A stretch of DNA of 37,777 nt. Source: Pseudomonadales bacterium. GTDB taxonomy: Bacteria > Pseudomonadota > Gammaproteobacteria > Pseudomonadales > Pseudohongiellaceae. Under the pieces are notes generated by a model. The model was given only the letters and a program-made list of their open reading frames with translations, was not told where the DNA came from and ran no database searches. Made by a program: the position numbers and the translations under genes. Numbering within the stretch: the first letter of the stretch is position 1; each line of letters begins with the position of its first letter. Of this stretch, positions 17,318 to 27,169 are shown piece by piece. Location: contig JALRKV010000031.1 of assembly GCA_023254735.1 (NCBI GenBank), positions 1 through 37,777 on the forward strand. The letters are read 5' to 3'.

Positions 17318-17338
17318 AGCCTCATCTAGTGAGGCAGG
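17318..17338 (+). repeat. Hairpin with GAGGCAGGC tail, copy 1
   Basis: AGCCTCA-TCTAG-TGAGGC pairs over 6 bp just after the pilW stop and is followed by AGGC. The same AGCCTC...GAGGCAGGC layout recurs after the flavin amine oxidase stop at 34719-34738. There is no T run. Confidence 0.45.
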
Positions 17339-17423
17339 CGAACTCCGCCGCTTCGCGAGTCTCAGACCCGAGTCTACTGTCAGGGTGCATTGGGGCTCGA
17401 TGAAGTAAAGAGCGATAAAAACT

Positions 17424-17852
17424 ATGAGTAACGATTTGAGTGAAGTTATCGAGAACGCAGAACCGGGCGCAGGTGAGGTAGACCTCAGCTCGCCCGGCGC
17501 TCGACTTCGAGCAGAACGCGAAAGGCAAGGATTCGACGAAGAAGAGCTGGCCGACAAGCTGCACATCACTCGGCACTATTTACGCGCGATAGAAGAAGAT
17601 GCCTACGATAAGTTGCCAGGGGTCGTTTTCGCGCGAGGCTATATTAGGAATTACTGCTTACTACTCGAGATGCCGACAGAGCCACTGATGACCATGTTTG
17701 AAGGCTTGGTGGAAATCGCGAGAAAAGAGAAAGAGGCTGAGTCTGTACCGAGGAGAAAACTCACGCGAGCCGACCGTAATCAGCGCTGGCTGGGTCTCTC
17801 ACTGCTTGTGTTCGTCAGTCTCTTCGGGATCCTTTGGTTCGTTAACGGATAA
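17424..17852 (+). CDS. rodZ: Short RodZ-like helix-turn-helix membrane protein
   Basis: RodZ links MreB filaments to the cell-wall elongation machinery. Residues about 25-95 form the RodZ-type helix-turn-helix (SPGARLRAERERQGFDEEELADKLHITRHYLRAIEE, LPGVVFARGYIRNYCLLLEM). A basic juxtamembrane stretch (RRKLTRADRNQR) precedes one membrane segment at about 122-140. The protein then stops at residue 142: the periplasmic DUF4115 domain of typical RodZ (300 residues or more) is absent. Only 135 bases remain before ispG and they show no leftover coding, so this looks like real loss rather than a fresh frameshift. Gene order supports the name. Confidence 0.85.
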   Translation: MSNDLSEVIENAEPGAGEVDLSSPGARLRAERERQGFDEEELADKLHITRHYLRAIEEDAYDKLPGVVFARGYIRNYCLLLEMPTEPLMTMFEGLVEIARKEKEAESVPRRKLTRADRNQRWLGLSLLVFVSLFGILWFVNG

Positions 17853-17917
17853 CGAGCCAGTGAAATAAACTCGGTAGAGTATTTTCGGTACAATACGACA
17901 GTGCATTACGCAAGTAC

Positions 17918-17935
17918 GTCACGTTAGCACGTGAC
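17918..17935 (+). repeat. 7-bp inverted repeat upstream of ispG
   Basis: GTCACGT (17918-17924), loop TAGC and ACGTGAC (17929-17935) form a perfect dyad 53 bases before the ispG start, after a -10-like TACAAT at 17889-17894. It could be an operator or leader hairpin; no regulator was recognised. Confidence 0.4.
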
Positions 17936-17987
17936 ATTAGACAGGCACTTTCACTAAACAGCTAGCTGAACAATCGAGTCCTGAATC

Positions 17988-19088
17988 ATGAATTCTCAGA
18001 ATCCTATTACACGTCGTAAGACACGCCAGATTATGGTTGGTAATGTCGCGGTAGGCGGCGGCGCTCCGATTAGCGTCCAGAGTATGACCAACACTGAGAC
18101 CTGCGACGTTGACGCGACGCTCTCGCAAATTCAAAGACTCGTAACCGCGGGCGTGGATATCGTGCGTGTCTCGGTGCCGAGCATGGATGCGGCTGCCGCA
18201 TTTAAAGAGATTCGCTCCAAAGTAACTGTGCCGCTTGTCGCCGACATCCATTTCGATCACTTGATCGCACTTGAGGTATTAGAGGCAGGAGTTGACTGCC
18301 TGCGCATAAACCCAGGCAATATCGGCAGCGAAAAACGCATTCGCGCGGTGGTCGACAGTGCGAAAGACAAAGGCATCCCGCTTCGCATCGGTGTAAATGC
18401 TGGCTCTTTGGGTAAGACTCTTTTGCGAAAATACAAGGAGCCCAATGCCGAGGCGATGGTTGAGTCTGCGTTGACGCAGATCGATATCCTCGACAAGTTG
18501 GATTTCCAAAATTTCAAAATCAGTTTAAAGGCGTCCGAGATTTTTATGACGCTCACTGCCTATCGTCAACTTGCGTCGCAGATTGACCAGCCTCTTCACC
18601 TAGGCATTACCGAAGCGGGTGGCCTTCGCTCGGGCACGGTTAAGTCGGCTATCGGACTTGGCGCATTGCTTATGGAAGGCATAGGAGACACGATCAGGAT
18701 TTCACTCGCCGCCGATCCTGTCGAAGAAGTGAAAGTCGGTTTCGATATTCTTAAAAGCCTCGGTCTACGTCACAAGGGCGTCAACTTAGTTGCTTGCCCG
18801 AGTTGCTCGCGCCAGAACTTCGATGTTATCTCGGTGGTGAATGAGCTTGAGGCGCGCTTAGAAGACATCACGACACCGATCGATGTTGCTGTGATCGGTT
18901 GCATCGTTAACGGGCCGGGAGAGGCGAAGGTCGCCGAGATCGGCTTAACGGGCGCAAGTCCCAACAACCTCGCGTATGTCGAAGGGATTCCCTCTAAGAA
19001 AATCCAGAACGCCACACTCGTCGATGACTTAGAGGCGATGGTGCGAGCGCGCGTCGCGCTAAGAAAAGACGTTATCGCGTCGAGCTAG
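17988..19088 (+). CDS. ispG: 4-hydroxy-3-methylbut-2-enyl diphosphate synthase IspG
   Basis: Converts methylerythritol cyclodiphosphate to HMBPP in the MEP isoprenoid pathway using a [4Fe-4S] cluster. The 366-residue protein (E. coli 372) has a TIM barrel ([36 protein letters not shown]) and the C-terminal cluster domain with [10 protein letters not shown] and [11 protein letters not shown], which supply the three ligand cysteines. As an Fe-S enzyme it depends on the upstream isc genes. A palindrome lies in the 135-base gap before it. Product is unambiguous. Confidence 0.98.
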   Translation: MNSQNPITRRKTRQIMVGNVAVGGGAPISVQSMTNTETCDVDATLSQIQRLVTAGVDIVRVSVPSMDAAAAFKEIRSKVTVPLVADIHFDHLIALEVLEAGVDCLRINPGNIGSEKRIRAVVDSAKDKGIPLRIGVNAGSLGKTLLRKYKEPNAEAMVESALTQIDILDKLDFQNFKISLKASEIFMTLTAYRQLASQIDQPLHLGITEAGGLRSGTVKSAIGLGALLMEGIGDTIRISLAADPVEEVKVGFDILKSLGLRHKGVNLVACPSCSRQNFDVISVVNELEARLEDITTPIDVAVIGCIVNGPGEAKVAEIGLTGASPNNLAYVEGIPSKKIQNATLVDDLEAMVRARVALRKDVIASS

Positions 19089-19157
19089 GCGCGTCCAAAT
19101 CATTCTAAGACCTAGACAGCTAGGTCCTGCAAACGATTCAGGCTAAGACAAATCACC

Positions 19158-20432
19158 ATGGCAAAACTCCAAGCAATTCGCGGCATGAACGATATCCTGC
19201 CCGCACAAACTTCAACCTGGCAGGCGCTCGAAGCTGCGTTTCATCGTGTCGTAAATCGGTTTGGTTATCAGGAGATTAGGTTTCCGGTCCTTGAGCAGAC
19301 TCAGCTTTTCAAGCGCTCGATTGGTGAGGTCACCGATATTGTCGAAAAAGAGATGTATAGCTTCGACGATCGCAACGGCGACAACCTTAGCCTGCGACCA
19401 GAGGGCACTGCTGGCTGTGTCCGCGCGGCAGACCAACACGGGCTTCTCTATAATCAACAGCAGAGACTTTGGTATCAAGGCCCCATGTTTAGGCATGAGC
19501 GCCCGCAGAAGGGGCGCTACCGGCAATTCCAGCAGTTTGGCGTCGAAGCGTTCGGCATGTCCGGACCAGATATAGATGCAGAGCTTATTCAGCTGTCGGC
19601 AGACCTGTGGCGCGAGCTCGATATTGCCGAGGCACTCGTTCTGCAGATAAACAATATTGGCGCGTCGGCCGAGCGTAAGGCGTTTGGTGCTGCACTCACG
19701 GCGTATTTAGAGGCTCATAGCGAACGCCTCGATGACGACGCGCGCAATCGGCTCTACAGTAATCCGCTGCGCATTCTCGACAGCAAAAATCCCGACATGC
19801 AAGCGCTCTTGGCGGAAGCGCCGGTGCTCGCTGACTATGTGAGCGAAGAGAGCGTCTCGCATTTCGAGGAGCTCAAGGCGCTTCTGAGCAATGCTGGCGT
19901 AGCTTTTGAGGTAAACCCGCGCTTGGTTCGCGGCCTCGATTACTACAATAACTGTGTCTTCGAATGGGTCACAGACTCACTTGGTGCGCAGGGGACGGTG
20001 TGCGGCGGAGGACGCTATGACGGTCTCGTCGAGCAGCTCGGCGGGAAACCGACGGTCGCTGCGGGATTTGCCATGGGCGCCGAAAGGTTAGTGTTAATGC
20101 TCGAAACACTCGATAAAGTCCCGCAGCAGGTGCCCACAAGCCTCTACATTGTCGTGCCAAATGGCCTCGCCAAGGAGGCTCAGTCGCTCGCCGCAACGCT
20201 TCGTGGCGAGATGCCTGAGCAGAGGATTATCAGTCACTGCGGCGGCGGAAAGCCCGCAAGTCAGCTCAAACGCGCGTTTAGCCTCGGTGCGCGCTACGCC
20301 ATACTGCTCGATTCTGAAGGGCTCGACCAAGGCGTGGTGAGGCTGCGTGAACTAAAAGACGGGGGAGAGGAAGCGACGTTGACGCTTGATGAAGCGCCCG
20401 TCCAGATTGCCCAGAGACTTTTACGAGCCTAG
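19158..20432 (+). CDS. hisS: Histidyl-tRNA synthetase
   Basis: A class II aminoacyl-tRNA synthetase charging tRNA-His. The 424-residue protein (E. coli 424) shows motif 1 near the N-terminus (RGMNDILPAQT, GYQEIRFPVLEQ), motif 2 (GPMFRHERPQKGRYRQFQQFG), the histidine-binding loops LVRGLDYYNNCVFEW and CGGGRYDGL, and motif 3 (AAGFAMGAERL). The C-terminal anticodon-binding domain starts around residue 325. It lies 69 bases downstream of ispG in the conserved order. Confidence 0.98.
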   Translation: MAKLQAIRGMNDILPAQTSTWQALEAAFHRVVNRFGYQEIRFPVLEQTQLFKRSIGEVTDIVEKEMYSFDDRNGDNLSLRPEGTAGCVRAADQHGLLYNQQQRLWYQGPMFRHERPQKGRYRQFQQFGVEAFGMSGPDIDAELIQLSADLWRELDIAEALVLQINNIGASAERKAFGAALTAYLEAHSERLDDDARNRLYSNPLRILDSKNPDMQALLAEAPVLADYVSEESVSHFEELKALLSNAGVAFEVNPRLVRGLDYYNNCVFEWVTDSLGAQGTVCGGGRYDGLVEQLGGKPTVAAGFAMGAERLVLMLETLDKVPQQVPTSLYIVVPNGLAKEAQSLAATLRGEMPEQRIISHCGGGKPASQLKRAFSLGARYAILLDSEGLDQGVVRLRELKDGGEEATLTLDEAPVQIAQRLLRA

Positions 20433-20613
20433 CCTCAAAAAGTGCAGTGTTCCTAAAGGGAATTCAAGTTAGAATAATGGGTTAAGCAACTCGAGCAGAT
20501 TGTGCGGAAAGACTCCGCGATAGAGCCTATCGAGAACACATTAGTGACAGGTATCGATAACAGTTAACGAGAGTGCGCTGCACAACAACGAAATAAACGA
20601 AAAGGAGACCGTC

Positions 20614-21285
20614 GTGGCGATTAACGCGGCTGAGGAAGAAACCCTTGAGGCCCTCAAAAAGTGGTGGGAAGAGAACGGAAAGCAACTCGTAGCGGCGGTC
20701 GTTATCGTTGCGGCGGGATTCGGCGGTTGGAATTTTTGGGAAGGTCAGCAGCTAGCCAAACAAGGCGCTGCCTCGGATCTTTACGAAGAAATACTCGAGC
20801 TTACCCTCGTTGACCCGGGTCAACAGGTCTCAGCACAGGATGCAAATCGCATCATCTCCTTGAGCGAACAGCTCCGGGAAGATTACGCGCAGTCAACCTA
20901 CGCATCGTTCGGTGCGCTTTTCGCTGCGTCTCAGCACGTCGCGAGCAACGATCTCGAAGCGGCAGAGGCCTCTCTTCAGTGGATAGTCGATAATCATGGC
21001 AAAGGCTTTTTGGCCGAAGCCGATACGGGCCTGCTACTCACTGCCAATCTAAGGTTAGGTAGGGTAATCCTGGCCAGAGGCGATGCTGAGCGCGCATTAG
21101 CACTCGTCAATAGCGTTGCGCCGCAATCATTCGAAGCCGGGTACTCTGAACTCAGAGGCGATATCTATCTCGCGCTTGGCCGTCGGGCGGATGCGCGCGA
21201 TGCGTATCTTGCGGCACAAGAAGCCGGTTCGCTAAGCGATTCGCTGCGGATGAAACTCGACGACCTCGCGCGGGTCGAAAGTTAA
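20614..21285 (+). CDS. yfgM: YfgM-like membrane-anchored TPR protein
   Basis: A 223-residue ancillary SecYEG-associated protein thought to link the translocon with periplasmic chaperones. The cytoplasmic N-terminus (ETLEALKKWWEENGKQ) is characteristic, followed by one membrane span at about 24-42 (LVAAVVIVAAGFGGWNFW) and a periplasmic TPR-like domain. Translation starts at GTG 20614, six bases after AAAGGAG at 20601-20607. The 181 bases upstream show only a -10-like AGAATAAT and nothing else I can name. bamB follows after 29 bases, the conserved pair. Confidence 0.92.
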   Translation: MAINAAEEETLEALKKWWEENGKQLVAAVVIVAAGFGGWNFWEGQQLAKQGAASDLYEEILELTLVDPGQQVSAQDANRIISLSEQLREDYAQSTYASFGALFAASQHVASNDLEAAEASLQWIVDNHGKGFLAEADTGLLLTANLRLGRVILARGDAERALALVNSVAPQSFEAGYSELRGDIYLALGRRADARDAYLAAQEAGSLSDSLRMKLDDLARVES

Positions 21286-21314
21286 TTAGAAGCTGTGCAG
21301 CCAAGTAGACAACT

Positions 21315-22547
21315 ATGATGTTAATTACACCTAATCTGACCTCCGGCCAACGAAACTCGCACCACCGATTGGCCGCCCGCTGGTTAGTGTTGTTGCTACT
21401 CTCGGTGTCCCTCACGAACTGTGCTGGCTTTGATGTCGGCAGACTGAATCCAACGACTTGGTTTGGCGATGATGAGGTCAACCCGCCCACAGAGCTTACC
21501 AAAATCGATGTCGAAGTGACGCTCAAGAGAGAATGGGATGCCAAGATTGGCAACGGTCAGGGCAAAATATTTAATCTCATCACGCCTGTCATTGACGGCG
21601 CGCGACTGTTTGCAGCAAGTGCCGACGGCACGGTCGCAGCGTTTTCGGCAAACGACGGAACGTTGCTCTGGCGCGAGCGCTTAGACGATCCAATCACAGG
21701 CGGCGTAGGTGCGGGGCATGGCCTTGTCTTAGTAGGCACCGAAGCGGCGGAAGTCGTTGCGCTAGACCAAGATTCAGGCGCTATCCTCTGGGCGATGGCC
21801 GTATCGAGCGAGGTGCTGTCTGCACCCAAGACTAATGGAGACGTCGTCGTTGTACAGACCGTCGACGAAAAACTCGTTGCACTCGAAGCGACGAACGGCG
21901 AGCAGCGCTGGACGTATGAGACAACTCTGCCAGCGCTCACCCTTCGCGGTACGAGCAGTCCTGTATTCGCCACCGGTGGCAAGGTGCTTGCTGGATTTAG
22001 TAATGGAACCCTCGTTGCAGTTGAGGCGAGCGACGGTGTATGGAGTTGGGAAGAGCGCGTCGCTGTGCCCGAGGGGCAATACGATATCGACCGCGTGATT
22101 GATATTGATGGTCAGCTGCTTGTCGATGGCTCGAGAGTTCTCGCGTCGAGCTATCAAGGTAATCTCATGGCGCTCGACGTGAATACTGGGCGCATCGTTT
22201 GGGGACGTGAAGCGTCGAGCTTTCACGGAATCGAGCGTGGTTTCGGCAATCTTTATTACGTCGACGACGAAGGGGTGATCACTGCTGTTCGAGACAACAG
22301 CGAGGATGTAGTCTGGGAGAATACCGATCTTAAATTTCGAAGTGTCTCGGCGCCGCGCGCGGTGGGCAACTACATTGCAGTGACCGACTTCGAAGGCTAT
22401 GTGCACTTACTTTCGCAAATCGACGGACGCATTGTCGGTCGAACACGTGCCGATAGTGACGGAGTTCGTGCCGCCATGGTGAGCGGCGCCGGCTTGCTTT
22501 ACGTTTACGGCAATAGCGGTAAGCTCACCGCCTACAGGCCTGATTAG
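21315..22547 (+). CDS. bamB: Outer membrane assembly lipoprotein BamB
   Basis: A lipoprotein partner of BamA in inserting beta-barrels into the outer membrane. The 410-residue protein has a signal peptide ending in the lipobox LTNC (C36) and an eight-bladed beta-propeller built of PQQ-like repeats (for example [55 protein letters not shown]). It ends with the typical [15 protein letters not shown]. It lies between yfgM and der as in most gammaproteobacteria. Despite the propeller repeats it is not a PQQ enzyme. Confidence 0.96.
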   Translation: MMLITPNLTSGQRNSHHRLAARWLVLLLLSVSLTNCAGFDVGRLNPTTWFGDDEVNPPTELTKIDVEVTLKREWDAKIGNGQGKIFNLITPVIDGARLFAASADGTVAAFSANDGTLLWRERLDDPITGGVGAGHGLVLVGTEAAEVVALDQDSGAILWAMAVSSEVLSAPKTNGDVVVVQTVDEKLVALEATNGEQRWTYETTLPALTLRGTSSPVFATGGKVLAGFSNGTLVAVEASDGVWSWEERVAVPEGQYDIDRVIDIDGQLLVDGSRVLASSYQGNLMALDVNTGRIVWGREASSFHGIERGFGNLYYVDDEGVITAVRDNSEDVVWENTDLKFRSVSAPRAVGNYIAVTDFEGYVHLLSQIDGRIVGRTRADSDGVRAAMVSGAGLLYVYGNSGKLTAYRPD

Positions 22548-22568
22548 CCGCTAGCCTCGCGGTTTTTT
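22548..22568 (+). terminator. Possible weak terminator after bamB
   Basis: CCGC (22548-22551) and GCGG (22559-22562) can pair around a 7-base loop and are directly followed by six T (22563-22568). The stem is only 4 bp, so termination may be partial; der follows in the same direction. Confidence 0.35.
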
Positions 22569-22636
22569 CAGCGCCGCATAAACTTTTCTCAAACAAACCG
22601 TTTCACTTGATCGATCACTGCTCCACTAGGACACTC

Positions 22637-24085
22637 ATGAAACCTGTTATCGCACTCGTTGGCCGCCCGAACGTTGGCAAATCGACGCTGTTCAATCGGC
22701 TTACGAAGTCGCGCGAGGCGATTGTTGCCAATTTTCCGGGGCTCACGCGCGATCGTAAATACGGCGAAGGTGAAATTGAGGGACAGTCGTTCATCGCGAT
22801 CGATACCGGCGGTATCAGTGGTGATGAAGAGGGAATCGATTTAGAGATGGCTGCGCAGTCGCTGCAGGCTATCGCTGAGGCGAACATCGTTTTGTTTCTG
22901 GTCGATGCGAAAGATGGCCTCATGCCAGACGATCACGGCATTCTGGATTACCTGCGTAAGCGCGAGAAGCACACGTATCTCGTCGCCAATAAAATAGATG
23001 GGTTAGATCCAGACATCGCGCTCGCTGATTTTTATAGCCTTGGTTTTACCGACGTGCATCCCATCACCGCGACACAGGGTCGCGGGGTGAAATCGCTACT
23101 CCTTAGCGTGCTCGAAGAATTTGCAGAGATCGCTAAAGAAGCCGAATCAGAAAGCGATTTCGACATAGACGATGTTGCAGTTACCGGAATTAAAATCGCT
23201 GTTGCCGGACGCCCCAACGTAGGCAAATCGACGCTCGTGAATCGAATGCTCGGCGAGGACCGCGTAGTCGTGTACGACCAGCCTGGCACCACGCGGGACA
23301 GTATCTACATTCCCTTTGAGCGCCGTGGACAGCGTTACACGCTGATCGATACGGCAGGTATTCGCAAGCGTGGACGCACACGCGAGACGGTTGAAAAGTT
23401 CTCGGTAGTAAAATCGCTGCAGTCTATACAGGATGCTAACGTGGTCGTGCTCGTGGTGGATGCGCGCACAGGCATTGTCGAGCAAGATCTGCACCTATTG
23501 GGCTATGTCATTGACACAGGCCGAGCCTTGGTTATCGCATTAAACAAATGGGATGGCATGGAACAAGAGGCAAAGGAGAAGATAAAATCGGATATTCAGC
23601 GACGTTTTACCTTCGTTAACTTTGCCAAAATCCATTTTATCTCTGCGTTATTTGGCACCGGCGTCGGCGATTTGTACGAATCTATCCACCGTGCCTACGA
23701 CTCTGCGCGCAAACAGCTTACGACCAACGTGCTCACTCAGATACTGCAAGACGCGGTAGTTGATCATGCGCCACCCATTATCAACGGTCGCCGCATTAAA
23801 CTGAGATATGCGCACGCCGGCGGTCAGAATCCGCCTATTATTGTTATTCATGGCAAGCAGACCGATAAGGTTCCGGGTAACTATACTCGCTACCTTGAAA
23901 AGACCTTTCGCAAGGTGCTAAAGCTCGAAGGGACGCCGGTCAGAATCGAACTACGCAGCGGCGACAATCCGTTTGTGAAATCCGAAGAAAATCTCACTGC
24001 CCAGCAAGTTGCGCGTAAGCGGCGCATCGCTAAGAATAGAGACCTTAACAAGAAGCCTTCCTCTTCGAAGAGGCATCTGACCTGA
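22637..24085 (+). CDS. der: Ribosome biogenesis GTPase Der (EngA)
   Basis: A double GTPase required for maturation of the 50S ribosomal subunit. The first G domain starts at once with [14 protein letters not shown] (residues 9-22), DTGG and NKID. The second has [23 protein letters not shown] and NKWD. A C-terminal KH-like domain follows ([25 protein letters not shown]). I place the start at ATG 22637 (482 residues) because known Der proteins begin a few residues before the P-loop; the frame is open to a TTG at 22607. It closes the conserved isc-to-der block. Confidence 0.97.
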   Translation: MKPVIALVGRPNVGKSTLFNRLTKSREAIVANFPGLTRDRKYGEGEIEGQSFIAIDTGGISGDEEGIDLEMAAQSLQAIAEANIVLFLVDAKDGLMPDDHGILDYLRKREKHTYLVANKIDGLDPDIALADFYSLGFTDVHPITATQGRGVKSLLLSVLEEFAEIAKEAESESDFDIDDVAVTGIKIAVAGRPNVGKSTLVNRMLGEDRVVVYDQPGTTRDSIYIPFERRGQRYTLIDTAGIRKRGRTRETVEKFSVVKSLQSIQDANVVVLVVDARTGIVEQDLHLLGYVIDTGRALVIALNKWDGMEQEAKEKIKSDIQRRFTFVNFAKIHFISALFGTGVGDLYESIHRAYDSARKQLTTNVLTQILQDAVVDHAPPIINGRRIKLRYAHAGGQNPPIIVIHGKQTDKVPGNYTRYLEKTFRKVLKLEGTPVRIELRSGDNPFVKSEENLTAQQVARKRRIAKNRDLNKKPSSSKRHLT

Positions 24086-24119
24086 GGCGCCTTGAGACGC
24101 CTCGAGAGGAGACTGTCGA

Positions 24120-25106
24120 GTGCCCATCACCCTGCAAGATATCACTGACGCGGCAGCGCGCCTTAAAGGCGTTGCCGTGCGAACGCCCCTCCTTACGAGT
24201 CCCGAGCTAGACCGGCGACTCGGTGCGCGAGTTTTTCTGAAGGCTGAGAACCTACAGCACGTCGGCGCGTTTAAATTTCGTGGTGCCTATAATCGCCTGG
24301 TTCAACTGACCGCAGAGGAGCGCGAGCGCGGTGTCGTTGCGTTCTCGTCGGGTAATCATGCGCAGGGAATAGCCTACGCTGCGCGTCTATTAGGAATGAA
24401 GGCGACCATTGTTATGCCAACCGATGCGCCGATGATCAAACGTGAGGGCACAGAGGCCCTCGGCGCTGCAGTGCGTGCCTACGACCGCAAAACCGAGTCT
24501 CGCGAGGAAATCGCCGCCGAGATTGCCGACTATTCGGGTGCAGTGCTTGTCCCTGCCTTCGATGATGTTGCGGTGATGGCGGGGCAGGGGACTTGCGGTT
24601 TAGAGATGGTTCAACAACTGCGCGAGCTCGGCTGGGAACCCGACTTAGTGTTAAGCCCAGTGGGTGGTGGCGGCCTTATGTCTGGTGTTGCAACCGCAGT
24701 GCGCGGCCTCGCACCGGAATGCCGAGTCATTGGCGTTGAGCCTGAAGCGTATGACGACCACGTAAAATCAGCGGCGGCAGGCGAGCGTGTTCGCATCGAT
24801 CCGCACTCATCAACACGCTGTGACAGCCTTATGGCTACCCAGCCGGGCGTGCTGACTTGGGCCGTCAACAGCAGGCTGGTCGATCGCTTTATCAGCGTAT
24901 CCGAAGACGAGGTAGCTCACGCTATAAGCTTCGCGTTTCGTTATCTCAAGCTGGTTGTCGAACCGGGTGGCGCGGTGGGGCTCGCAGCGTTGTTAGGCGG
25001 GCATATACGCCCAATGCCGGGGGCAACGTCGTGTGCAGTGCTGTCGGGGGGCAATATTGACGCAGCCACCTTTAATGACTGCCTTGCTCAGTACCCTGCG
25101 CCGTAA
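24120..25106 (+). CDS. PLP-dependent threonine/serine dehydratase (catabolic or serine-racemase type)
   Basis: A 328-residue fold-type II PLP enzyme. The Schiff-base lysine is K52 in GAFKFRGAYN, the cofactor phosphate loop is SPVGGGGLMSG, and SSGNHAQG and the terminal SGGNID are also present. There is no C-terminal ACT-like regulatory domain, so it is not the biosynthetic IlvA type. It most resembles catabolic threonine dehydratase, serine racemase or threo-3-hydroxyaspartate ammonia-lyase, which sequence alone cannot separate. It starts at a GTG with GAGAGGAG upstream, 34 bases after der, and may read through from that operon. Confidence 0.9.
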   Translation: MPITLQDITDAAARLKGVAVRTPLLTSPELDRRLGARVFLKAENLQHVGAFKFRGAYNRLVQLTAEERERGVVAFSSGNHAQGIAYAARLLGMKATIVMPTDAPMIKREGTEALGAAVRAYDRKTESREEIAAEIADYSGAVLVPAFDDVAVMAGQGTCGLEMVQQLRELGWEPDLVLSPVGGGGLMSGVATAVRGLAPECRVIGVEPEAYDDHVKSAAAGERVRIDPHSSTRCDSLMATQPGVLTWAVNSRLVDRFISVSEDEVAHAISFAFRYLKLVVEPGGAVGLAALLGGHIRPMPGATSCAVLSGGNIDAATFNDCLAQYPAP

Positions 25107-25167
25107 TAGCCTACTGTTTTCGTGTTTAACTATCGGCGCCGCGAAACGGCGCATTGGAGTCACGCCT

Positions 25168-26667
25168 ATGCCTATTAATAACGCCTGCGATCCTGTGCTA
25201 CAAGCCATTCGCTCAGTGACAAAGGGAGCGATGTTAGCCGCGCTTGGTACAGGTTTCGCGATTAATGCGCTTTCTACATCGGTAGCTATTGCTCAGGAGA
25301 CCTGCAGCGATCGATTGGACTGTCAGTCTAGCTGGGTAGGGATTACCGCGAACGAGCGAGCCGAGGTGTTCGCTTTCGCTGAGGATTATAAGGACTTCAT
25401 TGCCAAAGCGCGCACTGAACTTAGCTTCGTGACCGAGGCGGTGGCCTTTGCCGAAGAAAATGGCTTCTCCGAACTGACGCCCACCACGCGTCTGCTTCCC
25501 GGCGGGAAACACTATGAGGTCAATCGCGATCGGACAATCACGCTGTTGGTGATCGGCGAGAATGGGCTGCAGGAAGGTTTCCATGTTGTCGGTGCACATA
25601 TCGATTCTCCGCGCCTCGAACTCAAAGGCCGGCCACTCTACGAGAATAGCGAATTCGCGCTTTTCCAAACTAACTACCACGGGGGGATTAAGTTTCACCA
25701 GTGGACTAATCTGCCGCTTGCGTTGATGGGGCGGGTTGATAAAAAAGATGGCACGTCGGTAACAATCGAAATCGGTTTGGATCCTAGCGATCCGATTTTT
25801 ATGATCCCCGAACTCTCACCACACGTTGATCGCTCGAGGAGTTCCAAGACCCTGAGTGAATTCTTGGGGCCAGAGGATATGGATCCGGTAATAGCGCATA
25901 TACCCGATACACAAAAAGGCGGGGGTGTGGGTGATCAAGTGCTCGCGTTCCTCGCCGCCGAATACGGCATTAGCAAAGCGGATCTGGTGTCTGCTGAGCT
26001 TTCGCTCGTCCCCTCTGGAGCGCCGCGTGACATGGGCTTTGATCGCGGCCTCGTCGCAGCTTACGGACAAGATGATCGCCTCGCTGGTTACGCCACACTG
26101 AGGGCAATCGCTGCGGTAGATCGCCCGCAAACAACAACGGTCGCCTACCTAGTAGACAACGAAGAGGTTGGGAACAGAAACAACACAGGTGCGGGTTCTG
26201 ACTATTTCGCGGATTTGCTGTCGCGTCTGCTCTACATCGAACTCGGCAGTGATTACCGCGAGCCTTTATTCAGGCAAGCGTTGCGCGCGACCAAATTTAT
26301 TTCAATCGATGTGAATCCGGGCGTTAACCCCATGAATCCGGGCGCGTGGGAGTTGGGCAACGCACCAAAGCTTGGCTATGGCGTCAATCTCAAACTCTAC
26401 GGGCAGGGCAACACGGCTAACAGTGAATTTATGGCGTGGACGCGGGCGCTGCTCGATGACAACCAGATTCCCTGGCAAACAGCGACTTACAAAGTGGGGA
26501 GCGCTGGCGGCGGGACCATCGGCGGCGAATTTTCTAGTCAGAATATCGAGGTGATCGATTTTGGCGTGCCGCTGTTATCCATTCACACCCCGTATGCTGT
26601 AAGTTCGAAGATCGACGTCCACAGCCTCTATAAGGCGGCGCGAGCCTTCTATGCCTACCGAGACTAG
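25168..26667 (+). CDS. Exported M18-family aminopeptidase
   Basis: A 499-residue zinc aminopeptidase of family M18. Metal-site stretches are H144-x-D146 (GAHIDSPRLELK), GQDDRLAGYATL, the catalytic glutamate pair in DNEEVGN and the late histidine in SIHTPYAVSSK. Before the catalytic domain lies a Sec-like signal: basic residues, a hydrophobic run AMLAALGTGFAINAL and cleavage probably after AIA at residue 42. The ATG at 25168 with GGAG eight bases upstream is preferred; the frame is open further up to a GTG at 25033 inside the dehydratase gene. M18 enzymes are usually cytosolic, so periplasmic location is notable. Its end overlaps the next gene by 17 bases. Confidence 0.9.
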   Translation: MPINNACDPVLQAIRSVTKGAMLAALGTGFAINALSTSVAIAQETCSDRLDCQSSWVGITANERAEVFAFAEDYKDFIAKARTELSFVTEAVAFAEENGFSELTPTTRLLPGGKHYEVNRDRTITLLVIGENGLQEGFHVVGAHIDSPRLELKGRPLYENSEFALFQTNYHGGIKFHQWTNLPLALMGRVDKKDGTSVTIEIGLDPSDPIFMIPELSPHVDRSRSSKTLSEFLGPEDMDPVIAHIPDTQKGGGVGDQVLAFLAAEYGISKADLVSAELSLVPSGAPRDMGFDRGLVAAYGQDDRLAGYATLRAIAAVDRPQTTTVAYLVDNEEVGNRNNTGAGSDYFADLLSRLLYIELGSDYREPLFRQALRATKFISIDVNPGVNPMNPGAWELGNAPKLGYGVNLKLYGQGNTANSEFMAWTRALLDDNQIPWQTATYKVGSAGGGTIGGEFSSQNIEVIDFGVPLLSIHTPYAVSSKIDVHSLYKAARAFYAYRD

Positions 26668-27160
26668 CAGCACTATCGTCATCCGCGAAGCCACTGCTGA
26701 CGACTTCGACTCGATCTGGCTGTTCTTCGAGGCCATCGCACGAGCGGGGGATACCTACGCCTATGCGCGTGATATCGACAAAGCGTCGGCGTTTGCACTT
26801 TGGCTAGAGCAGCCGCGCACAACTTTCGTTGCAGAAATTGAGCGTCGAATTGTTGGCAGTTACTACATTAAGACAAACAATCAAGGCCCCGGTAGTCACG
26901 TTTGCAACTGCGGGTATATGGTTGCCGATGAGGCGCGAGGGAAAGGTGTGGCGAGAGAAATGTGCCTGCATTCTCAAACGTATGCGAGACAGCTTGGCTA
27001 CCGGGCGATGCAGTTCAATTTTGTCGCTAGCAGCAACATCGCCGCCGTGGCTCTTTGGACCAAGCTCGGTTTTGCGACCGTTGGCGTCCTACCACTTGCC
27101 TTTAAGCATCCGGTGGTAGGATTTGTAGACGCATTCGTGATGCACAAGCCCCTGGTCTAA
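26651..27160 (+). CDS. GNAT-family N-acetyltransferase
   Basis: A 169-residue acetyltransferase of the GNAT fold. It shows the N-terminal IVIREATADDFDSIW, the beta-4 stretch CNCGYMVADEARGKGVAREMC with the acetyl-CoA pyrophosphate loop (ARGKGVAR), and the ASSNIAAVALWTKLGFATVG signature. The substrate is not predictable; a small amine, amino acid or peptide N-terminus is possible. It begins inside the aminopeptidase gene (17-base overlap), so its translation is probably coupled to that gene. It converges with the minus-strand hydrolase, leaving only nine bases between stops. Confidence 0.88.
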   Translation: MPTETSSTIVIREATADDFDSIWLFFEAIARAGDTYAYARDIDKASAFALWLEQPRTTFVAEIERRIVGSYYIKTNNQGPGSHVCNCGYMVADEARGKGVAREMCLHSQTYARQLGYRAMQFNFVASSNIAAVALWTKLGFATVGVLPLAFKHPVVGFVDAFVMHKPLV

Positions 27161-27169
27161 AGCTCTCGC

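Noticed and set aside
21774..22406. 210-codon open frame on the minus strand
   Set aside because: Wholly inside bamB in antisense; no recognisable domain, while the plus-strand protein is clearly BamB.
24084..24103. GAGGCG...CGCCTC inverted repeat after der as a terminator
   Set aside because: 6-bp arms with an 8-base loop and no T run, directly upstream of a same-strand gene with its ribosome site.
25033..25167. GTG start extending the M18 aminopeptidase by 45 residues into the dehydratase gene
   Set aside because: The extension is a shadow of the upstream gene; ATG 25168 has GGAG at good spacing and starts a signal peptide.
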